From Corbicula japonica (lineage: Eukaryota; Mollusca; Bivalvia; Venerida; Cyrenidae), in the NCBI GenBank assembly GCA_038501625.1, contig JAZAYU010000012.1:4340001-4404000 (forward strand): 64,000 nt of DNA, written 5' to 3'. The notes under the pieces were generated by a model that worked only from the letters and a program-made list of their open reading frames with translations, did no database searches and had not been told where the DNA came from. Positions within the stretch are counted from its first letter, which is position 1, and each line of letters begins with the position of its first letter. A program made the position numbers and the translations under genes. Below are positions 56,341 through 64,000 of this stretch, piece by piece.

Positions 56341-57582
56341 GCACTTAGTATTTATGGTATACTAGTAATGCAATCAAAATCTTAGAAATGTCCGACATGA
56401 TTTGGCTTTAGCCTGTAAATATTATCATTCAAAATGGTTGCAGCATGTAACCTTCAGGGTCATATGAAGACAAAAGATTATCTCAGTGTATGTTCATTCA
56501 CATATTGTTTTAATTATTTGTAAAGCAAAATTTAAATCAGTTCAAATCTTCCACAATTTGAAAATCCACAACTAGCGAGAAAAAACATACCTTAAAGTTG
56601 AAGTTTTCATCAAATAATTTCTAACATCCACCCACTAGTGTAATGACCTGTGACCTAATGTCTCCAATTGTAATCAGCATCTTCAATTTAGTTTTACTGA
56701 TAACAAATTATTGTAATTGTTATTACCCCAAGAAAGGCAACTCTTTACTTTCCGAAGTGCTGTCAAAACATTGTTACCTCCCTTCTGAACTTTAAATATT
56801 TTACTCTCATTTTGTTTGTATGTGGACTAGCTTTGTCCTTACACCCCTAAGTCCAAAATGTATCATTAGTAAAATACTGAACATTCTCCTTAGTTCCTCA
56901 CAGGTAAACACCCTTACATGCAATCTAAAGAAAAGTTCCCCCCAAAGAAAGATGACAAGACATCCTATGGAGTTTTTGGTTCAATCATTCATAAAAAATT
57001 CCTCACACAACAGACTCTATCTAGAACCCTGTAAAAAACTGTCCACAATTCTATGCATATCTACTGAGCTACATGGCTTCTGCAGGGTGTTTCACTGGCA
57101 GGGAAAATGGCCATATGCCTACAATTAAGGGGAAAATCTGAGGAAAATAGTGTAATATTGCCTCTATAAAAGGATTGAAAACTTTGTGTCAGCTTTCGGG
57201 GAAAACCTTTAAGATTTTAATTAAAATATTAGATTACTATCTCCTTAAGCTTGAATTTATATAAAGAGCAAGACTGCGTAGCATTTGTTTTTCAGAGACA
57301 CGAATAAAAGATTCAAGTTGATGAAGTAATCTAGTGTTATATTTATCCTTCCTTTTTAGAACTTCTAAAATGCAAAAAAAAGTTTTTTACTGCAAGAGAA
57401 TCTAGAAGACTGGTGTTAACCATAGTACAGTGTTATAAGTGAGATAATTCTGCAAATAGTTGATGAATGCATTTTGTGAACAAAATTCCTTCCAGTATGG
57501 CACCATTAGATAAATTGGACAGAAAAGGTGTTCCACTGTTTTGACTGCTCATTGTCTGATGATATTCTGTAATCAATACAGA
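56341..57582. other. Unassigned region
   Basis: A 102-codon plus frame (56820-57128) has no recognisable motif or splice context. No repeat structure found. Confidence 0.4.
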
Positions 57583-57995
57583 TGGCAATCTGATTAAAAT
57601 CATCTCCTTAAAACCTTTCCGCTATCAGGATCTGATGACAAGTAACTTAAACGTGCTTTCATCTTTAACCCTTTGAACCAATCAGATTGTCGCCTACAAA
57701 ATTGCAAAAGTGAAAGTACACATAGTATTTTAAACCATGGAAAGTGTTGACAGCGTGCATAAGACATATTTTACTGAAGATATTATGTGTTTATGTAGTA
57801 CCGTATTGCATTCATTCCCAAAGAATTGACTTATTCAGATCATTTTGCAAGCTTTATAAATCATGCTTCCTGTGTTGACAATTTCTAAAAATAATAATCG
57901 GCGAAAACCGCTACAGCTTATGTTCGGTGTCTGCGGGCCATCATCAGATCTAACATTTTGTAAGATCTGAATTAAGTGAGATTGTACAGATGGTA
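57583..57995 (+). repeat. Dispersed 400-bp repeat, copy 2
   Basis: Same family and orientation as 37887-38290, diverged by scattered substitutions and small indels. The two self-complementary segments are kept. Confidence 0.75.
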
Positions 57996-58374
57996 TTTCA
58001 TGAATCACAAGATATTGTCAGTGTCTTGGCCATTCAAGTTTCAATGTAATCAAAACTGAAAATGGCTTTGTTACTGGTTCATCCAACAGACAAAAAGTAA
58101 ATGTCAGACAGTTAATATATCATGGACAGTCACTTCAATCATGGCAGAAACATGAAAATTCCTTATAGAGACTGACTTAGTTTTTCCAAAGCAATTGACC
58201 TTACACTGGAGCTTTCGTAACCACACCCACCGATTTTCAAGGGGAACTACTAAATTTCTTTAAATGTAACTTATCATCACGAAAGAAACAAAAAGCACAA
58301 GCTATTATATCAGGCTGTTACTTGGAAGATTTAAAAATAACTCACGATGACGGAAACACAATGGATTAAGAGGT

Positions 58375-58600
58375 GTCGAACATTTCAACCCTTATTCATA
58401 ATTTTCAACCCATCGTTTAAAACAAAGACTTTTTAACTCGTGGACTTTTCAACCCCTTAAATAAAGACTGTTCAACCCCTATCCCACTAGACATTTCAAC
58501 CCATAAATGAAGACATATCAACTGCTCCATTTATGTTTCAACCCTTTATATTGAAGACATTTCAACCCTTATTATTAAAGGCATTTCAACCTCTCCCGTG
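58375..58600 (+). repeat. Degenerate TTTCAACCC repeat, nine occurrences
   Basis: (A/T)TTTCAACCC or a close variant occurs about every 20-35 bp (near 58384, 58405, 58447, 58471, 58495, 58517, 58541, 58561 and 58586), often preceded by AAGACA. An inverted copy, TTGAAATGGGAAGACAT, is at about 60045. Confidence 0.6.
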
Positions 58601-59702
58601 AAAAACAAATTTATAGTATACTCTACCAAATAATTCACTTGAAATTATACCAAAGATACCCTTAATGAATAAATATTTAGTATAATACTATAGTTAAAGA
58701 GTATTATTTATTTTTCAAAAAAAACTGAATGTATTAGAGACCAGTGTTTTACAATGATATACCAAAATTTAATGACAGCAATTGCGGCCAATCTTTTAAT
58801 AATTTTAATTACATTAATCAACCATACAACTCTATTATATAATACTTGGGATGGCAACGAATATTCCAACATTTGAATATTCGAATACCGACGGGACATT
58901 CGAAAACATTTTAGTGTTTGAATATTAAATTTTGTAAAATCAAATATAAAGAAAAGCAAATTAATTTAAATCGAATTTCGATGTAAAATTAACAGAAACA
59001 CCTAGTGTGATTAAAAGACATGTCATGATCTATCTACTGGCCCCAACAACAGCAACTGACAGAATGCAAATTATCTCTATTATCTTTACCGTATTATAAC
59101 AATCTTTTGATGCGGTTTTTAGCTTTATCCAATAATAAAGTTTTCAATTTAAATTAAGACATACACCATCATGGTCATTCTAAAATCAGTCAGGTATTTT
59201 TGAAGATTGTTTTTTTTTTGTTTTATTAACAAACGGGATAAAGATGATGTACATATTCAACATCCAGAATCATTTCAAAAGCAAAAATCGTTAATAAAAA
59301 CTAATAAAGTATAAAAGAAAATTGATATTTCGAATAAATTATCCCCGTATATATCTTTTATCTAATCAATTATTTTTAAAAAAAGTCCCCAATTTTATCA
59401 TTTAAACAATATATTTAGCTTTTTTATCCAGATTTGTTGATGGTTTAAGAAGAGAAATGAACCTAATTCCATTCGCTTGCCTCTTTGGATATCTAGTGTA
59501 AGAACTGCAGAGGCCGTAGCAGCAATTTTTCACCATTATTTATGAAAATCTTTTAATAAATTTGAAACGTTGATGTCAGACACGCTCGTCAGTTTGACGG
59601 ACGAAATGGCGGATATTAACAAGGCTTATCAACGCACTTCTCTGATTGGTTGATTGCACTGTCAGTCAGGCGGCCAGCGTAAGGTCAATAAGCAGTTAAA
59701 AA
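58601..59702. other. Very AT-rich region, nothing assigned
   Basis: Includes a palindrome-prone ATTCGAATATTC-type stretch near 58860-58930. No gene. Confidence 0.4.
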
Positions 59703-59939
59703 TCTACCCTTTACTCCATATATACACCTTTTTACGCATGTGCCACCAGTGTAGATCCTGATTAGCCAGCACATCTGTGCCGTCTGATCTGGATCTGCAC
59801 TGGTCACATTTTAGTCAGAGGTAACAAATCAAAAAGCGCACAGTTAAGATCCTGATCAGGCAGCATGGATGTGCTGGCTGATCTGGATCTAAACTGTCCC
59901 CCCTGGCAATTAAGGTGAATCTATGGAGGAAAGTGTTAA
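59703..59939 (-). mobile_element. Two-hairpin MITE
   Basis: Left TACCCTTTACTCCATATATA, right GGAGGAAAGTGTTAA, both hairpins present. Confidence 0.83.
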
Positions 59940-60181
59940 GTTATCTTTTATAAACAACAAGTAGCCTAATACACCTACAGTCACACATAAACCTAAAGCT
60001 TTGAAGATTGGTTAAATTAAGGGATGAGGGTGGGTTAAAAAGAAATGTTGAAATGGGAAGACATCTACAAATGGCCCAAGAAGAAAATATTTCCCTCTAA
60101 TGTAACTGCCTGCTTTTAGTTTAATCTGAAATTTAATCTGACAATATATATAATTTAAATGTAATATCAACATAACAATAT

Positions 60182-60539
60182 TCATCTTTTCACGAGTTTT
60201 CCACGTGTTTCAGACTTATCTTTTTCTGTGTCACTTAGATCGGATTCTGCTTCTTCATCAAGCTCACTGATATCTGCATTATTTACGTCTGTCTGTCTCT
60301 GTTCTATGTTCATCAATTCCTCATCTAATGAGCGTATCCTATCATATTCCTTTTTACTCTTCGGTTGTCTATAGTCATAATCATAAATATATGGTAAACG
60401 CCTGCAGATTTTGTCATAGACGTGGCACAATCGTCCGATTTCACTCATACTGAATGCTGTGGAGATCTTCTCAGGACTGACTCTAGCTTCTTCGATGAGC
60501 TCGGCCAGCAGCTCCGGTTGATCCCTGGGAAATAATGTC
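60182..60539 (-). CDS. TFB1M: TFB1M, last coding exon
   Basis: C-terminal helical domain of mitochondrial dimethyladenosine transferase 1. After completing an Ala codon from the previous exon it reads TLFPRDQPELLAEL, then SEIGRLCHVYDKICRRLPYI. This matches the LFP...LC.VY..MC pattern of vertebrate TFB1M. About 119 codons to the stop TGA. The tail is charged (DELDEEAESDLSDTEKD-like, then basic KLVKR), and such tails vary between species. The acceptor GATTGTTTTCAG sits before 60539; the frame to 60565 runs into intron. Phases with 61903-62056 fit exactly. No AATAAA was seen in the first 180 bp beyond the stop. Confidence 0.9.
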
Positions 60540-61902
60540 CTGAAAACAATCCCAAAGCTCATCAATTAACTGGATATACACTAACAATCCCCTTTACCCA
60601 GATGTTATGTGCTACTTTCTATATTCTACTTCATTGGTCACGCCTTGTTTAGATATATAAATTAATATATATGGCTGTCTGCATTCATTTTCTTAATCAA
60701 ATTTCATGATACTTTTCACATTATTTAAAATTTCAATAAATCAAGAAATGAAAAAGAAAAGAGGATATTGTATGAGGATTGTCCAAAAACATCGTACACA
60801 ATCATAATAAAAAGAAAACTACTGCACACATGTTAACATGTTAATGCAAATTCCACAGTTGTTTAAGACCTAATTTGGTAACTTGTATGGGAAATTTCAA
60901 AGAAAAATCATTTAAGAAATTGCAGACAATTTAACAAGGCGACCTATCGACCAGCGGCGCATGTTGCAACCTGGTAATAATGCTCACACAATGTACCGTT
61001 ACTCCTTCCTAAAGTACTCTTCAATGTAATCGGTGCACCCACGGTGTTTGTCCACCTGAGTATTTAATAAATTAATGTAACAATCTGTTGGAAGACTTTC
61101 CTGATCTCTTCGCAAATTTGAGATTTGTGCCTATTTTTAGGAAATCATGCAGCCTATCTGTGTGTGGTATGGGGGATCACTTATTCCAAGTAATATTTCT
61201 CTTTTACCTTGCAAAAACTTTCTGCGTCATTTACATACAAAGCTCTATATATATAAGCATGATACTCAACTTGTTTTATTTTCCATTGTCGTCGGTTTGC
61301 TGTTAGCACAATATCAGGAGATCGAAATGTGCACCGCTGCTTCTTCAAACAATGGGATTTTCTTAAGAAATCAATGTTCACTCACATGAAACATGCACTA
61401 CTTTTATACGAATGATGCCACCTTTGTTAAACGTTAGGGATTGATGTAAAAATGATCAGCCTTTCAGGCAACATTAACTTTTGGCAGCTAAAATGATATT
61501 GTTTAATGTATTTATTGTTTGAAATAAATTATGGAACTCCAAAACAAAGCATTTTTGTCGCCTATCGCTAACACAGTTTAATAAATTGTACGTTATATAA
61601 TATCTTTATCTCAAATATATTTTCTTTGTAATTTTGCATAATTTATGCAATTTGCATACCGGTTAAACAAACGTTCAGTAGTTTTCAGTTTATTTAAATT
61701 TTCTACGATTTATTGGGACAAGTCTTGTAGAAGTGCTGTACAATTGAATCAATTTTTCTTTCCTTCAAATGAATAACTTACAACTGCTTAAACAAATTGT
61801 AGATCATAAAAATGTTAAGTTTACTCTGTTATCTCCAAAAATACCTATATGGACACTGCAATAACGAAGACACGAAGAAAAAAAATAATGTGATCAACTT
61901 AC
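60540..61902. other. TFB1M intron; no further exon seen
   Basis: AT-rich intron of about 1.36 kb. Frames of 61-80 codons on both strands near 61090-61390 have no supporting motif. Confidence 0.6.
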
Positions 61903-62056
61903 GCTAGTGAGTTTTTGCACATCTTCTGTCGATAATGAAAAAGATGCCTGTTAACTTTCACGATGAGTTGGAATGGCAGGTCAATCTTTGGCACCTTTCG
62001 TGGAATAAAATGTACAACCCCAACATCAACATCAGGCTGAGGAACAAACGCTCGAC
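61903..62056 (-). CDS. TFB1M: TFB1M, penultimate exon
   Basis: 154 bp encoding the end of the methyltransferase domain and start of the C-terminal domain: (G)RAFVPQPDVDVGVVHFIP, then KIDLPFQLIVKVNRHLFHYR and QKMCKNSL. Human TFB1M has AFVPKPEVDVGVVHFTP at the same place, a diagnostic match. The acceptor is ACACATTAG and the donor is the perfect AGC/GTAAGT. It starts by completing a Gly codon opened in the exon at 62404-62755 and ends with two bases of an Ala codon. Confidence 0.93.
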
Positions 62057-62403
62057 CTAATGTGTTGCACAACATAATATTGTAATTAAAACCTTTCCTT
62101 GATATATACACCTTTATTGCGTGGGGGAACTATTTAGATCCAGATCAGAAGGTACATCCATGCAGTCTGATCAGGATCTAAACTGTTTATGTTTTGATTC
62201 ATTTGGTTATTTCTGACCAAAATGCAACTAGTGCAGATCCTGATCAGATGAACAGATGTGCCCGCTGAGCTGGATCTATTCTGGTTGCACATGCGTAAAA
62301 AAGCGTATTTATGGAGGAAAGTTTCAGTCTCAATAAAATTTACTAAAAACATTTTTTTAACCAGAACATGAAAACTTAATAGTTTAAACTAACAAAATAC
62401 TAC
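62057..62403. other. Short TFB1M intron filled by a MITE
   Basis: 347-bp intron, about 240 bp of which is the MITE at 62086-62325. Only about 30 bp separate the MITE from the 3' splice site. Confidence 0.85.
62086..62325 (+). mobile_element. Two-hairpin MITE inside a TFB1M intron
   Basis: TTAAAACCTTTCCTTGATAT to ATTTATGGAGGAAAGTTTCA: right terminus eroded, both hairpins present. It is antisense to TFB1M, so the pre-mRNA carries the complementary hairpins. Confidence 0.83.
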
Positions 62404-62755
62404 CTGGTATTATCATTTTCAATTTGACATGGCACAAATTTTGTATATCAACTGATAGTCTTGCTCTTTGGTCACTTTTCGGAGTTGCGACTATTCTTTC
62501 AGCAACTTCCTTCTGAAAGGTCAACGTCATTTTAGTTCTTCCATAACTCCATGCACCTGTCTTTTTGGAAATGGCTTCCATATATTGAAAGATGAGTGGT
62601 GTGGCAACATTAAATGGCAGGTTTCCAATGATGTGTGTGTTTGGAGTTTCATCAGTCCACGCCTTGACACAGGTTTCCGGGAACAAATTGTCCATGTTAA
62701 ATCTGAGGACATCACCATGATAGGCTGTCAACCTTCCCGAGGCATCTGCCAGCAT
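62404..62755 (-). CDS. TFB1M: TFB1M, central methyltransferase exon
   Basis: TFB1M uses S-adenosylmethionine to dimethylate two adjacent adenosines in a conserved hairpin near the 3' end of mitochondrial 12S rRNA, aiding small-subunit assembly. This exon encodes 117 residues of the Rossmann-fold domain: MLADASGRLTAYHGDVLRF, NTHIIGNLPFNVATPLI, then YGRTKMTLTFQKEVAERI and ARLSVDIQNL. NLPF (residues 45-48 of the exon) is the N-(L/I)-P-(F/Y) catalytic motif of KsgA/Dim1/TFB enzymes. HGDVL is the acidic SAM-contact region. The initial Met is internal: the acceptor AACTGTTTCAG lies directly before it, and vertebrate TFB1M has QML at this point. The donor is CCAG/GTAGTA. Upstream exons with the first SAM motif (GPGPGG) are not in the remaining 1.2 kb and must lie beyond the window. 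Confidence 0.94.
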
Positions 62756-64000
62756 CTGAAACAGTTTCCATCCCTCAATCAGTCAACCTGTGCTTTTCTT
62801 ACAGAGAACAAAGTTCTATGTGAAAATGTGCTAGGCTCAACTATAAATAAGTTTTTTAGCTTAGCTTGTTATAGTAATTATTATACAAGATAAATAAAGA
62901 AGTGGATCATGTAATAAACCAACAAGAAACAACATCAGGACTTTAAGGCAGCGACTGAAATTGGTAAGATTAGTAAGGTACATTACATATGGGTAACTGC
63001 AACAATGCTGCATTTTTAAACGGCTCTAAATGACCAGTATGAAAATTTCTTTCTGAATGATTAACATAAGAAAAAATTTAATGAAAACGGATATGAAAGA
63101 TTTCTGTTTTGGGGAAAAGAGATGCTTTGATATTTTTTTTGAAAAAAAATGAAAGTATATTTGGTTTCACCAGAAAACGCAATATGTTAATATATATATA
63201 CATACATATTTCAGTGCTCACGCTGTCAGTCGACATTGTCGCCATTTGCGATAATTTTACGTTTTTGTCGATTATTTCAAAGAATTGGCGGTAAAATTTG
63301 GCGATTAAATAATTGTCAAAAAAGCAAGATATTATTAGCTTATTTGCATTCACTTTGCCCTGAGCGGTCGCCACATTCCTGATAATTGTGGGTCGTTAAT
63401 CCCCTAATTGAACTAACAGTCACTTAAGATAATCACCTTAGCGTCCTTGCCTACGGGTCAATGATTGATAATTGTAATCGGTAAACTTTGGGCATTTCCA
63501 TTACGTCATGACAAGGGAATTCTAAGGTTGATGCTATTTATAGCTATTATGGACCCCCCTATCTTATGTTTAACAAAGCAGACAAATATTTTAAGAATAA
63601 GAATAAATGTTGTGTTCTTTTTTTCTAATCTAATATTAAGTACTGGCCAAATTCTAAATCCATTCTCAAAGCAAAAACCTAGCTGGATACTGTACCTCAA
63701 GTGATAAATAGGACGAAAATTCGCGGTACGAATTGCCGATTTTTTAACCATGTTAATGGAGAAAATACTTCCTATTTTCTCAAAAAATGTGTTTAATCAG
63801 CTGCTTTGTTTATTTTTTGCTTTGGAAAAGTTATTTCACATTGCAATTTTCTACTGGTTTATTAGTAATTACATTTGTCATTCATTTTCGCGACGTCTAT
63901 TTTTGACATACCATTAATCTAATCCCGAATCGTCTTTGCCACTACCCATTAGCATATAAACTCATTCTAAGCAGAAAATTGATGTGAATTAAATTATTTT
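62756..64000. other. Upstream TFB1M intron or flank; nothing assigned
   Basis: AT-rich. Short frames (61-141 codons) overlap or shadow TFB1M or lack motifs. An (AT)n/ACAT stretch lies near 63190-63210. Confidence 0.5.

Noticed and set aside
56820..57128. 102-codon plus frame
   Set aside because: No domain, signal or splice support; composition is like translated AT-rich noncoding DNA.
62468..62893. 141-codon plus frame
   Set aside because: It is antisense to the TFB1M exon, whose minus-strand product matches a conserved enzyme family.

Overview
This is nuclear DNA from an animal, most likely a marine bivalve mollusc. Coding exons are short and separated by AT-rich introns with canonical GT/AG sites. 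Repeats dominate: I see no bacterial operon, rRNA or intact tRNA gene. From memory, the repeat styles resemble heterodont bivalve genomes: elements with TGCCCCCG-type ends, arrays built around 'GTAACAGTGACCTTGACC' and 'AAAGGGCCATAACTC', and a two-hairpin 'CCCTTTCCTCC' element. No search was run, so the species call is inference.

Two host genes are recognisable, both on the minus strand and both incomplete. TFB1M (mitochondrial 12S rRNA dimethyladenosine transferase) contributes its last three coding exons at 62404-62755, 61903-62056 and 60182-60539. Their splice phases join exactly; the 5' exons lie beyond the right edge. SGK3 (PX-domain Ser/Thr kinase) contributes a first coding exon at 51609-51695 and a PX exon at 43904-43987, also phase-compatible. 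Its remaining exons were not found. A third coding sequence, 35705-37297 (+), is an uninterrupted pogo/Tigger-type transposase. It sits inside a complete 2.55 kb transposon (35082-37633) with terminal inverted repeats and a TA target duplication. Two weak exon candidates lie back to back near 48.6 and 49.0 kb.

Layout. 0-21.6 kb: tandem-unit arrays (2.5-5.6, 11.3-13.1, 14.7-18.5 kb), inverted-repeat elements (5.9-6.8, 10.8-11.0, 18.6-19.0, 19.1-19.9 kb), an ATG/GAT microsatellite and a short interstitial TTAGGG tract. 21.6-31.9 kb: a very large satellite with a 36-bp unit, split at 22.6-24.75 kb by a 2.1 kb element with a TTAA target duplication. Because 36 is divisible by 3, the satellite yields spurious ORFs of up to 963 codons. 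31.9-33.6 kb: another tandem-unit element. 34.5-52 kb: Tigger transposon, SGK3 exons, many two-hairpin MITE copies and a 32-bp minisatellite. 52.0-56.3 kb: a 142-bp near-perfect palindrome and a 41-bp minisatellite with higher-order structure. 56.3-64 kb: sparse AT-rich DNA and the TFB1M exons.

The most interesting non-genic material is the two-hairpin MITE family. It has about two dozen full or partial copies, TTAA at both ends and two internal hairpins. Several nested insertions allow relative dating. The host genes show no functional link to each other in this window.
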